The position numbers were made by a program, and so were the translations under genes. Source: Myxococcales bacterium (GTDB lineage Bacteria > Myxococcota_A > Polyangia > Polyangiales > JAFGIB01). From it: a DNA stretch of 64,000 nt. The DNA is taken from NCBI GenBank assembly GCA_029880325.1, contig JAOUOP010000047.1:1-64000 (forward strand). Direction: 5' to 3'. This document shows positions 7,967 to 16,908 of the stretch, piece by piece (position 1 is the first letter of the stretch; each line of letters starts with the position of its first letter). The notes below the pieces were generated by a model. It had not been told where the DNA came from. It searched no databases and was given only the letters and a program-made list of their open reading frames with translations.

Positions 7967-8643
7967 GTGGCCTCCTGTACGTCGAGGATCAGCTCGTGAA
8001 CCACGACCTCACCGGCCACGGTCGCGGTGGCCATCAGGCGATGGCGTCCCGGTCGCGTGCCGACAACCGCGATGGGCAGCGGGTTGTCACCGGCCTCGAG
8101 CGGAGCGATCCAGTGAAAGTCGCGGTCGAGCAGGACTTCGCCCTGACTGAAAAACGACAGGCCCTCGGGCAGCCGAACGCTGAGCTGGGCCGCGGCCACC
8201 GCGCTATCGACGCTGAAGTTGAGCTCCACCTTGGCCACCTTGCCGCTGGGCAGGGCAAAGATCTCGGGGCTGGGCTCGGGCGCCGCTTCGGTCGCTTCAA
8301 CCGCAAGCACTTCGGCCGCCGGCTCTCGAACCACCGGCGCTTCGGCCACCGACCCATCGACACCGGCGGTCACCGCGGACTCGGGAGCCTCGGCAAGCTG
8401 CCAGGCCAACAGCGCCGCAGCGCTACCCAGAACCAGACCCACCCCGAGCCGCCACTCGCCCAGCCAACCGGCGATGCGCGCGGGCAGCCCCGGCGGCGGC
8501 GGCGGACCGGCTGCGGCCAGGCGCAAGTGCAGGCTGCGGGCGAAGTCCTGTTCCGAACGCTGCCCACAGGGCTGCTCCTTGAGGCGCCTGAGCTGCTGGC
8601 CCAGGGCATCTTCGAAGCCTTGATCGCGGTCGAGTTCGGTCAT
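7963..8643 (-). CDS. Transmembrane anti-sigma-factor-like protein
   Basis: A 226-residue protein that begins MTELDRDQGFEDALGQQL and has a cytoplasmic helical N-terminus. One membrane segment follows (LGVGLVLGSAAALLAWQL, about residues 68-85), then an acidic linker and a periplasmic beta-rich domain (KVELNFSVDSAVAAAQL... to HELILDVQEAT). Its ATG overlaps the end of the ECF sigma gene by 4 bases, the usual arrangement for an anti-sigma regulator. By family behaviour it would hold the sigma factor at the membrane until an envelope signal arrives. It lacks a recognisable zinc-finger HxxxCxxC motif. Confidence 0.75.
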   Translation of the reverse strand: MTELDRDQGFEDALGQQLRRLKEQPCGQRSEQDFARSLHLRLAAAGPPPPPGLPARIAGWLGEWRLGVGLVLGSAAALLAWQLAEAPESAVTAGVDGSVAEAPVVREPAAEVLAVEATEAAPEPSPEIFALPSGKVAKVELNFSVDSAVAAAQLSVRLPEGLSFFSQGEVLLDRDFHWIAPLEAGDNPLPIAVVGTRPGRHRLMATATVAGEVVVHELILDVQEAT

Positions 8644-9266
8644 GCTGTGCAACCCTCTTCTCGGACGGTCCCCGGCGGCGCTTCGTTCCCAGCGAGCGAC
8701 GCCCCCAGCTCCGTACTCTGAAGCAACACGCGCAGCTGTGCACGCGCGCGCGACAGCCGCGACTTGATGGTGCCCACCGGCACTTCCTCGATGGCCGCCA
8801 GTTCTTCCTGGGAAAAGCCCTCCACGTCGAAAAGCACCACGGCGCGCGCGAACTCGGGCCGGAGCGACTCGAGCGCGCGCCACAGAAGCTCGGCCAGCTC
8901 GCTTTGGGCCAGCACCTCGTCGGGGGACTCGGCCGGGTCGGCGCCCTCGGACGCGAGCGCCGTCTCCAGGCTCTCGCGCGGGCGGTGGCGGTATGCGGCG
9001 CTGCGACGGCGGTCGATGAAGGCATTGCGCACGATACGAAACAGCCAGGTCGAAAAAGCCGCCTGAAAACGGTAGCTGCGAATGGAAACGTAGGCTTTGA
9101 CCAGGGCATCCTGGGCCAGGTCATCAGCCTCGGCCCAGTCCCGGCACAGCGCCCGGGCCATGCGCCGCACGGTGCCCTGATACTCGCCCACCAGCTGCTC
9201 GAAGGCGGCGGCATCACCGGCCTTGGCACGCTCGATCAGGTCCCGCTCTTCACTGCTGGTCGCCAT
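8640..9266 (-). CDS. ECF-type RNA polymerase sigma factor
   Basis: About 208 residues. Region 2 is clear (DAAAFEQLVGEYQGTVRRMARAL, then AEADDLAQDALVKAYVSIRSYR with TWLFRIVRNAFIDRRR), as is region 4 (LRPEFARAVVLFDVEGFSQEELAAIEEV, then VGTIKSRLSRARAQLR). It would direct RNA polymerase to its own regulon. ATG 9266 (MATSSEERDLIERAKAGDAAAF) is the family-like start; the longer frame only adds residues encoded by the 12-bp tandem repeat. It is coupled to the anti-sigma gene and is the second of two tandem ECF modules. Confidence 0.92.
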   Translation of the reverse strand: MATSSEERDLIERAKAGDAAAFEQLVGEYQGTVRRMARALCRDWAEADDLAQDALVKAYVSIRSYRFQAAFSTWLFRIVRNAFIDRRRSAAYRHRPRESLETALASEGADPAESPDEVLAQSELAELLWRALESLRPEFARAVVLFDVEGFSQEELAAIEEVPVGTIKSRLSRARAQLRVLLQSTELGASLAGNEAPPGTVREEGCTA

Positions 9267-9404
9267 GGGAGTCGCTGCCGAGGGCTGGACGCAGCCGGAG
9301 CCACGGGCGTTCCAGCGCGCGCGCAGTCTGTGCCGACATCCTACCACGGGGACGTCCGAGGCGGCGGGTTCGGATGGCGTACCCAGAGTGACACCACCCG
9401 CCAG

Positions 9405-9476
9405 CCAAGCGCGAAACCAAGCGCGAAACCAAGCGCGCAACCAAGCGCGAAACCAAGCGCGAAACCAAGCGCGAAC
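9405..9476. repeat. Six tandem copies of a 12-bp unit
   Basis: The unit CCAAGCGCGAAA repeats head to tail from 9405 to 9476; copy 3 reads CCAAGCGCGCAA and copy 6 ends in AAC. It lies in the 218-bp gap between the first anti-sigma gene and the second sigma gene, that is in the likely promoter/leader region of the second module. The unit carries the self-complementary GCGCG/CGCGC core. The count could vary by slippage. Confidence 0.85.
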
Positions 9477-9484
9477 CGTACCGC

Positions 9485-9880
9485 CTACGGCAAGCTGACG
9501 GCGTCGAAGGCGTAGAGCGTCACGAAGGCCAGGCCCAGCAGCGCGAGCATCAGCAGCGCCAGCGCCACCGGATGGATCAGGCCCAGCCCCAGGCGCTGCG
9601 CTAGGCTATTGCCGTAGTAGCGACCGCGACTGCGCTGGCGCAGCTTGCGTTGAATGCCGGGCAGCAGGTCGGGGGTGGGCGCCGCCCCCACCACGCGCCG
9701 CGTCATGCCGACGGTGCGCGAAAAGGCCTCGAACTCAGCGGCCAACTCCGGCGCCCGCGATAGCAGAGCGTCGAAAGCGCGCCGGCGTTCCGGGCTCAGC
9801 TCACCGTCGAGGGCCTCGCTGAAGAGCGTGCGCGCCTCGTCGGGCGACAGCGGCGCTTCTGGCGGAGTCGGCGACGTCAT
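9485..9880 (-). CDS. Anti-sigma factor-like membrane protein
   Basis: A 131-residue protein. The N-terminal part ARTLFSEALDGELSPERRRAFDALLSRAPELAAEFEAF has the LDGELSPE..... pattern of RseA/anti-sigma N-termini that clamp ECF factors, though without the zinc-finger Cys. A single membrane helix (HPVALALLMLALLGLAFVTLYAF) sits close to the C-terminus, so there is almost no periplasmic domain. Its start overlaps the sigma gene at 9877 by 4 bases. This is the regulator of the first ECF module. Confidence 0.8.
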   Translation of the reverse strand: MTSPTPPEAPLSPDEARTLFSEALDGELSPERRRAFDALLSRAPELAAEFEAFSRTVGMTRRVVGAAPTPDLLPGIQRKLRQRSRGRYYGNSLAQRLGLGLIHPVALALLMLALLGLAFVTLYAFDAVSLP

Positions 9881-10488
9881 GGCAGCGACTCCGAAAGCTC
9901 GGCGTAGCGCGCGTGCAACGCCAGGCGCGCGCGGTGGAGCCTGCTCTTGACGGTCCCGATGGGCAGCGACGTCACCTCGGCGATCTCCTCGTAACTGAGA
10001 TTCTGCACATCGCGCAGCATGATCAACACCCGCTGATCCTCTTCCAACGCAGCCAGCGCCCGCTGCAGGTGGTGCTCGGCTTGATGCCCTTCAGCCTGCT
10101 GGTCGGGCCGGGTGGGCGCCGCAGCGAGCACCGAGGAGCCGCCATCGAGGCCTTCTTCGAGCGGTCGCTGGCTGTCGCGGGCACGCCGCGCCAGGTATTT
10201 GATGCGGTTTTTGCCGTGGTTGGCCGCGACCCGATAGAGCCAGGTGGAGATCGCCGAGTCACCGCGAAAACGATGGATCGCCTTGAAAGCGCTGACGAAG
10301 ACCTCTTGGGCCACATCCTCGGCTTCGGCGCGATTGCCCAACATGCCCAAGAGCAAACGAAAGACCGAGTCCTGGTGGCGGATGACCAACTCGTTGAACG
10401 CGGCCTCGTCCCGTCGTTGCAAGCGCTGCAGCCATGTGGGGTCTTCCGCTGCCATCCCAAGTCCCGCCCCATCGATTTCCGAAGGCAA
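9877..10488 (-). CDS. ECF-type RNA polymerase sigma factor (RpoE-like)
   Basis: A 203-residue sigma-70 family protein. Region 2 contains DEAAFNELVIRHQDSVFRLLLGML, AEAEDVAQEVFVSAFKAIHRFR and STWLYRVAANHGKNRIKYLARR. Region 4 contains LEEDQRVLIMLRDVQNLSYEEIAEVTSL and IGTVKSRLHRARLAL. The spacer between the two is long and rich in Gly/Gln. It overlaps its anti-sigma partner by 4 bases and resembles the second ECF gene 600 bases downstream, though the two are clearly diverged. Confidence 0.93.
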   Translation of the reverse strand: MPSEIDGAGLGMAAEDPTWLQRLQRRDEAAFNELVIRHQDSVFRLLLGMLGNRAEAEDVAQEVFVSAFKAIHRFRGDSAISTWLYRVAANHGKNRIKYLARRARDSQRPLEEGLDGGSSVLAAAPTRPDQQAEGHQAEHHLQRALAALEEDQRVLIMLRDVQNLSYEEIAEVTSLPIGTVKSRLHRARLALHARYAELSESLP

Positions 10489-10552
10489 GGGGCGACGCCA
10501 TCAAATACGACACGCGCGCCCCCAAAGAGTTCCCGGCCATGCGCCGACGGCT

Positions 10553-11500
10553 TCAATTAACGTGATAACGCAGGCCGGCCATGACGCGCGTGCGGTACGA
10601 CTCACCATCTGGTGGGGCGTTGACCTGTTGCCTGAGCGAGACATCGACACCCACCTGCTGATCGGTATAACCGACGCCCGCCGTAATGGAGTGATCCTCG
10701 CGACCGGCGTCGAAGCGATAACCGATTCTCAGCGGCATCGACTCACCGGCGAGGTATTCCAAACCGCCGCCCACGATCATTTCGGGATCGGCAAAAGTCG
10801 TGAAGTCCCACAGCAAGTCGGCACCGACGCCGAAGTTCTCCGCAAGGGAGAAGGCCACGCTGCCGGTGAGCGTCACTGGAACGTAGGGCGAATCGAGGTT
10901 GAGGAAGTTCAAGGCCGCGACGTCGAGCTGCAAGCCCTGGGTGGGCACCACGCGCAGGCCCGCGTCGAGCGTCAGTCCATCCACTTTCGAGCGCATGTCC
11001 TCGCCGAGATCGTGGCTGAGGTCGATGTAGCGACCGCTGAGCCCGAGCGCAAAAGCCTCCGAGAACGGATAGGCCAGACCGATGCGACCGTCGAAGCCGC
11101 TATAACCGGTGTCGCCGGACAAAAAGCCGCGAAACGCGATGCCCGCACCCAGGTCACTGGTGGCCGAGTCGACCGCCACGGCACCGAGCGCGACAGTATT
11201 GAGGTGGGCCATGTAATCGACGTTGCCCTCGAGATGGTAGAGTTCGCCGAGGGCGAGGGCGGCTGGGCTGTAGGCGACCGCCGAACTCGACACGCTCGAC
11301 GCGCGCGCACCGGTGCCAAGCGCGATGCCGCGGGCCGACTCCATCGACGCCGCTTCGGGACACTGGCGCCGATCCTCGAGCATCGCGCAGGGCGCTTCGG
11401 CCGCAGCGCTTACACTGCCGAACAGTTGCATCGCCGCAGCAAAAAGCGCGGCAACTGGTATGGATCCCAGCGGGATTCGTGGTGGAAGGAGCGCTGCCAT
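10553..11500 (-). CDS. Outer-membrane beta-barrel protein (PorV/FadL-like)
   Basis: A 315-residue protein with an N-terminal signal (PVAALFAAAMQLFGSVSAAAEA) and many alternating strands with Gly turns throughout. The order of features (ARASSVSSSAVAYSPAALALGELYHLEGNVDY, then IALGLSGRYIDLSH..., ending RTRVMAGLRYHVN) resembles the PorV/UPF0164 or FadL-type barrels that carry a conserved N-terminal 'A..N.A.....' plug. Cargo is unknown. It is transcribed away from dnaA and ends 64 bases before the first sigma gene starts on the same strand. Confidence 0.7.
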   Translation of the reverse strand: MAALLPPRIPLGSIPVAALFAAAMQLFGSVSAAAEAPCAMLEDRRQCPEAASMESARGIALGTGARASSVSSSAVAYSPAALALGELYHLEGNVDYMAHLNTVALGAVAVDSATSDLGAGIAFRGFLSGDTGYSGFDGRIGLAYPFSEAFALGLSGRYIDLSHDLGEDMRSKVDGLTLDAGLRVVPTQGLQLDVAALNFLNLDSPYVPVTLTGSVAFSLAENFGVGADLLWDFTTFADPEMIVGGGLEYLAGESMPLRIGYRFDAGREDHSITAGVGYTDQQVGVDVSLRQQVNAPPDGESYRTRVMAGLRYHVN

Positions 11501-11951
11501 ATCGTCGCCCGAATGCGATCACCGGACCATCACTCGCTCACATCGCGCATGCAGGCTTCGAGTGCGTCAATGGGGGGATCGGGCCGAAGCTAGCAGCCCT
11601 GATCGGGCGCACCAAAATTGTGGTGCAAGCCGCGTGAACATCGCGCGAAATGGCGCTTGCGCGGGGCGCGGATGATCCACTTCCAGCGGGCCATTGCAAG
11701 ACAGAATTCGAGCTTTTTACAGCCGCGCGCTCGATCGTTTACAGCGTGTTCAAGCAGCATGAAAAAGATCACCTTCGAGCACGGTTTTTCGATTTGAGTT
11801 CTCGATCGTCGTGGACTCAACGGACCCCTTTTGCTAGCTTCCTCGTCCCGTTCGAGGCAGAGGGCAACAACGACTCTACCGGCGCCGACCGGGGCTTAGA
11901 GTCGGCAGCGGAGCAGTGCTCGGACGGCTTACCAGCGAGCGTATCGAATTC
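11501..11951. other. Intergenic region upstream of dnaA
   Basis: No convincing gene is seen in these 450 bases between the divergent outer-membrane protein gene and dnaA. The part from about 11690 to 11850 is AT-richer than its surroundings (for example CGAGCTTTTTACAG and GGTTTTTCGATTTGAG) and probably carries the dnaA promoter. I found no DnaA box close to consensus here. Short inverted repeats such as GCCC-TGATC-GGGC near 11597 are present but weak. Confidence 0.4.
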
Positions 11952-13466
11952 ATGTCTGCAGCGCTCGACGATCGGAAACGTGTGTCCATGATCGATCATT
12001 GGGAAGCGGCGCTCATCGATCTTCGAGCGCAACTATCCGCAGAGAATTACGATACCTGGTTGGCGCCGCTTCGGTACGACCACTGCGATGGCAAGACGCT
12101 GCGCTTGCGTATCCCCAATCGTTTCTATGCCGACTGGATCCGCACCCACTACCTGGACCTCTTGCTCGAGTCGCTACGCACGCACGGCGCGGTCGACGAA
12201 CTCGATGTAACCTTCGTGGTCGACCCGAGTTTGGCCGACCAGGAAGCGACCAACACGACGCGCAACACGGCGGCCAACTCATCAAAGCCGGCCTCCGAGC
12301 GGCGAGAAGAGTCGGCTGACAACGATGGCGCCAACAGCTCTGCGCGCGATGGCAGCGTCGAACCCGCAGCACAGCGCATCTCCGGCATGGCGCCGCGCCC
12401 CAGCTCCTCGAGTCAGGCACCCGGCGGCCATCGCCCCGCGACCAACCTGAACCCGAAGTATCGTTTCGAAAGCTTCGTGGTAGGCCCCTCCAATCAGCTG
12501 GCGCACGCGGCGGCGGCGGCGGCGGCCTCGAGCCCCGGCACGCGCTACAATCCGCTCTTCTTCTACGGCGGCGTCGGTCTAGGCAAGACCCACCTGGTCA
12601 ACGCCATCGGCCATCGCGTGCTGCAGGACCGACCCGACGCTCGCATCCTCTACGTCTCGGCCGAGCGCTTCACCAACGAGTTCATCTGGTCGCTGCAGAA
12701 CCACCGCATCAACGACTTCCGCGATCGCTACCGAAACAACTGCGACGTACTGTTGATGGACGACATTCAGTTCCTGGCCAGCCGCGAGCAGACCCAGGAA
12801 GAGTTCTTCCATACCTTCAACGCCCTGTATCACTCCGACCGCCAGATCGTGGTCTCCAGCGACGCCTATCCCCAGCAGATCGGCCGCATGGAAGAGCGCT
12901 TGGTCAGCCGCTTCCAGTGGGGCATGGTGGCCGATATTCAGGCACCCGAGCTCGATACCCGCATCGCCATCGTGCGCAAGAAGGCCGAGCTCGAAGGCAT
13001 CGAGATCGACGCCGAAGTAGCCCAGCTGCTGGCTCAGACGGTCAAGAGCAATGTGCGCGAGCTGGAGGGCACGCTCCTACAACTGGCAGTGAAAGCTGAC
13101 CTACAGAAGCGCCCCATTGACCTGCAGTTCGCGCGCGATGCCCTGCAGGCCCATCGGCCCGCGCCCAATCAGCTGACGACCGTGGAAGAGATTCAGCGGG
13201 CAGTCTGCGAGTACTTCAACATCCGCATGTCGGACCTGAAGTCCCACCGGCGTCATCGCTCGGTCTCCCATCCGCGCATGGTGGCCATGTACCTGGCGCG
13301 GCAGCGGCTACAGACCAGCTACGGCGAACTCGGCGAGCGCTTCGGCGGCAAGGACCACACCACCGTGATGAGCGCCGTACGCAAGATCGAGGGCCGCATC
13401 GACAGCGATGACCGCGAGTTAATCGACAGCCTCGAAGCGATCGAGCGCAAGCTCAGCCGGGGTTAG
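11952..13466 (+). CDS. dnaA: Chromosomal replication initiator protein DnaA
   Basis: About 504 residues. Domain I is recognisable (WEAALIDLRAQLSAENYDTWLAPLR) and domain II is a long low-complexity linker. Domain III has the hallmark NPLFFYGGVGLGKTHLVNAI Walker A, the Walker B CDVLLMDDIQFLA and the sensor region. Domain IV has the DNA-binding HTH with KDHTTVMSAVRKIE. It binds DnaA boxes at oriC and opens the duplex. Start is uncertain: ATG 11952, ATG 11988 (MIDHWEAAL) and GTG 11916 share the frame, and none has a strong ribosome site. The neighbour order dnaA-dnaN-recF is the classic origin cluster. Confidence 0.97.
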   Translation: MSAALDDRKRVSMIDHWEAALIDLRAQLSAENYDTWLAPLRYDHCDGKTLRLRIPNRFYADWIRTHYLDLLLESLRTHGAVDELDVTFVVDPSLADQEATNTTRNTAANSSKPASERREESADNDGANSSARDGSVEPAAQRISGMAPRPSSSSQAPGGHRPATNLNPKYRFESFVVGPSNQLAHAAAAAAASSPGTRYNPLFFYGGVGLGKTHLVNAIGHRVLQDRPDARILYVSAERFTNEFIWSLQNHRINDFRDRYRNNCDVLLMDDIQFLASREQTQEEFFHTFNALYHSDRQIVVSSDAYPQQIGRMEERLVSRFQWGMVADIQAPELDTRIAIVRKKAELEGIEIDAEVAQLLAQTVKSNVRELEGTLLQLAVKADLQKRPIDLQFARDALQAHRPAPNQLTTVEEIQRAVCEYFNIRMSDLKSHRRHRSVSHPRMVAMYLARQRLQTSYGELGERFGGKDHTTVMSAVRKIEGRIDSDDRELIDSLEAIERKLSRG

Positions 13467-14455
13467 GCCGCGAGCGCAGACAAGTTGGTCGTTTGGTGCG
13501 TGACGGCGGAGTTCGATCGCGAGCGCGCCCGGAGTAAAATCCGCGGCAATACTGCAGCTATTTTGGGGGATTTCACGGGGACGTAGGCTGCGAGCGGACC
13601 AGGCAGCGCAACGCATCCGGGCAGGTTTCGAGCCCTGGGCTTCAACTACCGAAACGCGCCAGGGACTCTTTTTCTTGGGTCCCTGCGGAAACCGCAGCGA
13701 GCCCCGCGACAACGCCGTCACACCCACTCCGTACTTCGACGCCTACGCAGACACCCTCCTCTCGCGAGCGACGCGACCTGGACCCCTACCACATCGGCAA
13801 CGCAGCCTGCTTGCTCGGTGACCGCGCCTCGAATCGAGCATCCATGGACGCTCGGCCACCGGCGACGCCTGTGTCCTGTCCCGCTGCGGTCGACTCCACG
13901 ACCTCGCGGCGCAACTGCGACGATGGCTCCATCCCAGCCAGATCTCGCGGTCAGAGCGGCTACAGCTTCACCTGCAGAGCGACCATGCCGGAGTCCGCCA
14001 CCAGCAGCTGCCGATCGCTGCCCGCGGGGCGGTCGGTCACGTACGCACAGGCCCCGGAGACGCTCCCGACACCCTCGTCCGCCGTGCCGGAATTCGCCGA
14101 TAACGGCCTTCCAGACGACACGCGGCAGACGATAGGGGGCTTTTACTCCATATGGAACAGTGTGGGGACAAGTCAGCAGATGGCGCGGTGGACGCACTGT
14201 GGATTACCAAGTCCACATTGGATCCCGAATTCTACCCACCCCGGCGTGATCGACATTTTATAAGTAATTTCGGATGTTTACGTGCATTAATCCCCTATCC
14301 ACCACGCTTACGACGACGAAGGTATTTTAAATTCTTCTAAGCTTTACTCAGAACCAGGGCAGTGGGAAAGATAGCCGCCTGTTGGCGCTCTTCGATTCGG
14401 CTTTTGAAAAGGGGCGGTCTCTGGTAGCAGTCGGGTTCCCAACCGGGCAGGAAGC
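13467..14455. other. dnaA-dnaN gap, candidate oriC
   Basis: About 990 bases with no credible gene. The last 300 bases are markedly AT-richer than the window, notably 14250-14292 and 14320-14350, which could be unwinding elements. TGTGGATTA at 14198-14206 differs from the DnaA box TGTGGATAA by one base. CTATCCACC at 14295-14303 differs from TTATCCACA by two. A hairpin with arms CAGGGAC (13660-13666) and GTCCCTG (13679-13685) lies earlier. Position between dnaA and dnaN plus AT content favour oriC, but the box evidence is thin. Confidence 0.45.
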
Positions 14456-15589
14456 ATGGAACTGAGCATCCGCAAGAAGGATCTGGAGCGCGGGCTGGCC
14501 CGTACCCATGCGGTGGCAGACCGTAAGAGTTCGATGCCGATTCTGTCCAATATCCTGCTGTCGAGCGACGAGGGCCGACTGCGCTTCGCCGCCACCGATC
14601 TCTACCTGTCGGTGACCGCCAGCACCGAAGCCCAGGTCTCAGGCAGCGGTACCATTGCGCTGTCGGCCAAGACGCTCTTCGAAATCGCCAAGAACCTGCC
14701 CGACGGTGAGGTGCAGCTGCAGGCCGTCGATTCCCACGCGGCCCAGATCCGCGCCGGCAAGGCGCGCTTCAAGATTCCGGGCATGCCGGGCCAGGACTTT
14801 CCGCCCTTGCCCGATCCGGACGACGCCGAGTTCGCCAGTTTGCCGGCCGAGGAGCTGGGGCGGCTGATCGCGCTGACCCAATACTCGATGTCGACCGACG
14901 AGACGCGGCCACACCTGGCCGGCGCGCTGCTCGAGGGCGACGGCAAGAACGTGCGCATGGTCACCACCGACGGCCACCGTCTGTCGAAGGCCGAGTTCAA
15001 GCTCGGAGACGGCGCCCCGATGCTGAACTTCCAGATGCTGGTGCCGCACAAGGGCGTGATCGAGCTCCGGCGCATGATCGAGGAGGCCAAGAGCGAGCAG
15101 GGCAAGGGCGATGACGGCCCGAGCCAGGTGGAGATCGCCACCGCCGGTGGCAATGCGTTCTTCCGCCGCGCCGACGTGCTCTTGAGCGTGAAACTCGCCG
15201 ACGCTGTCTTTCCGCCCTACGACAAGGTCATCCCCGGCAGCCACCAACGGCGCCTGATCATCGGTCGCATTCCGCTGTTGGAAGCGCTCAAGCGCATCCG
15301 CTTGGTGGCCAACGACAAGAGCGGTTCGGTGCGCTTCCAGGTGGAGCCCGGCACCCTGCGGTTGACCAGTGAAAATCCCGATGTGGGCGAGGGCAGCGAG
15401 GAGCTGGACATCGATTACGCCGGCGAGCCGGTCGAGATCGGCTTCAACGCCCGCTATTTGATCGATTGCTTGAACGCGGTGACCGAGGACGAGGTGGCGC
15501 TGGAGCTGGGCGGTAACCTCGACCCCGGCGTGGTCAAGCCCGATGGGCCCACCGACTTTATCGGCGTCGTGATGCCGATGCGCATCTGA
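14456..15589 (+). CDS. dnaN: DNA polymerase III subunit beta (sliding clamp)
   Basis: A 377-residue clamp beginning MELSIRKKDLERGLARTHAVADRKSSMPILSNILL, the conserved DnaN N-terminus. The three-domain layout is visible, with HLAGALLEGDGKNVRMVTTDGHRLS in domain 2 and FNARYLIDCLNAV and the terminal VVMPMRI in domain 3. It encircles DNA and tethers polymerase III. An AGGA lies 7 bases before the ATG. recF follows after 17 bases, so the two are likely co-transcribed. Confidence 0.97.
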   Translation: MELSIRKKDLERGLARTHAVADRKSSMPILSNILLSSDEGRLRFAATDLYLSVTASTEAQVSGSGTIALSAKTLFEIAKNLPDGEVQLQAVDSHAAQIRAGKARFKIPGMPGQDFPPLPDPDDAEFASLPAEELGRLIALTQYSMSTDETRPHLAGALLEGDGKNVRMVTTDGHRLSKAEFKLGDGAPMLNFQMLVPHKGVIELRRMIEEAKSEQGKGDDGPSQVEIATAGGNAFFRRADVLLSVKLADAVFPPYDKVIPGSHQRRLIIGRIPLLEALKRIRLVANDKSGSVRFQVEPGTLRLTSENPDVGEGSEELDIDYAGEPVEIGFNARYLIDCLNAVTEDEVALELGGNLDPGVVKPDGPTDFIGVVMPMRI

Positions 15590-15606
15590 GTCCAGCCAGG
15601 TCGCTG

Positions 15607-16767
15607 ATGGACGCGGCGAACGAGCCGGGCGAGGGGGCCGCGCGCGGGGCGCTGCGGGTGACAGCGCTTTCGGCCTCGGGCTTCCGCAATCTGGCGCCGC
15701 TGCAGCTATCGCCGGGGCCGCGTTTCAACGTCATCCACGGCGACAATGGCCAGGGCAAGTCGAACCTGCTGGAGGCGCTGTACTACCTGGCAGCCCTGCG
15801 CAGCTTCCGCGGCGCCGGCAACCGCGACCTGATCGCCGAGGGCGCCGAGCAGGCCCAGCTGCGCGCCCGCATCAGCGGCCCCGCCGCCCCCCACCAGCAT
15901 CAGCTGCTGCTCCGGCGCAACGGCGGGCGCTTGCTGCAACTCGACGGTAAGCGCCCGCGCTCGCTTTCGGCCTATTACGCCGCCCTGCAGATGGTGATCT
16001 TCCACCCGGGCGACATGCACATGGTCAGCGGCCCGCCCGAGCTGCGGCGCGGCTACCTGGACCGCATCCTCGAGCAATTCGACGCCACCTTTGCCGCCAC
16101 TGCCCAGGCCTACCAGAAGGCTCTCAGGAGCCGCAATCGGCTGCTGCGGGCCCCGAGCCCCAACCGCGGCGCCATCGCCGCCTACGACGAGCTGCTGGCC
16201 TCAGCGGGGGCGGTCATCGGCCAATGCCGGCTGCGGCTGCTGTCGGAGATGGCGCAGGGGGTGGTGGAGGCCTTCCGCTCGGTCAGCGGCGAGGGGCTGT
16301 CGCTGTCGCTGCGCTATGCGGCACGCGTGGAGCCGGAGGTCGCGGCGCTTCGGGCCGCCCTCAGCGAGCAGCTGCCGCGGGACCTGGCCCGGGGCTACAC
16401 CGGCGACGGGCCCCACGCCGACGACCTGGTCTTCGAGCTGGGCCGCAGCGCCGCCAAGCACTATGGCTCCCAGGGCCAGCACCGGGCCATCGTGCTGGCG
16501 TTGAAGGTGGCCGAGCTGCACGAGCTTGAGCGGCGCGTGGGGCGGGTTCCGATCCTTTTGCTCGACGATGTCTCGAGCGAGCTGGACCGCGGCCGCAACC
16601 AGCGCCTCTTCAGCCTGCTGTCGGAGCTGGGCGGCCAGGTCTTTCTCACCACGACCCACCCCGAGCACATCCAGCTCAGCCACGACCGCGTGGACTACCG
16701 GGTGCAGGCCGGTGTCGTCGAACTCAAAGCTGACCAAGGCCGCGATCGCGGCCCAATCAGCGGCTGA
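15607..16767 (+). CDS. recF: DNA replication/repair protein RecF
   Basis: A 386-residue SMC-like ATPase. Walker A is VIHGDNGQGKSNLLEAL, followed by YYLAALRSFRG. The signature region has GSQGQHRAIVLALKVAEL and the Walker B is VPILLLDDVSSELDRGR; HxQLSHDR-like sequence ends the domain. It loads RecA at gapped DNA. The family's usual partner gyrB does not follow; the next gene is a receiver-domain protein. A perfect 16-bp palindrome GGCCGCGATCGCGGCC lies at 16738-16753 inside the 3' end of the gene. Confidence 0.95.
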   Translation: MDAANEPGEGAARGALRVTALSASGFRNLAPLQLSPGPRFNVIHGDNGQGKSNLLEALYYLAALRSFRGAGNRDLIAEGAEQAQLRARISGPAAPHQHQLLLRRNGGRLLQLDGKRPRSLSAYYAALQMVIFHPGDMHMVSGPPELRRGYLDRILEQFDATFAATAQAYQKALRSRNRLLRAPSPNRGAIAAYDELLASAGAVIGQCRLRLLSEMAQGVVEAFRSVSGEGLSLSLRYAARVEPEVAALRAALSEQLPRDLARGYTGDGPHADDLVFELGRSAAKHYGSQGQHRAIVLALKVAELHELERRVGRVPILLLDDVSSELDRGRNQRLFSLLSELGGQVFLTTTHPEHIQLSHDRVDYRVQAGVVELKADQGRDRGPISG

Positions 16768-16908
16768 AGTTGGCCGCGCGCAACTCCAGTATAAGTTGCC
16801 CAGAAACTTTCAAAGGCATTGGTTGATCTATGCCCTACCGATGCCAATTGTTTTGCCGTTACGATCTTATGTAGTCGCACAGTTATTCGACTGAGAGTTG
16901 ATCGCTGC
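16768..16908 (+). promoter_or_regulatory. recF 3' hairpin and promoter region of the chemosensory operon
   Basis: This AT-richer 141-bp gap separates recF from the chemosensory operon. An inverted repeat GCAACT (16780-16785) / AGTTGC (16794-16799) follows recF and could end its transcript. The segment 16800-16905 would hold the operon promoter; I cannot assign -35 and -10 boxes with confidence. Confidence 0.35.

Noticed and set aside
13811..14263. 150-codon plus-strand frame in the dnaA-dnaN gap
   Set aside because: Composition is not protein-like, no ribosome site, and it covers the AT-rich candidate oriC.
16738..16753. 16-bp palindrome GGCCGCGATCGCGGCC as regulatory site
   Set aside because: It lies inside recF and is explained by GC-rich codons; no second copy nearby.
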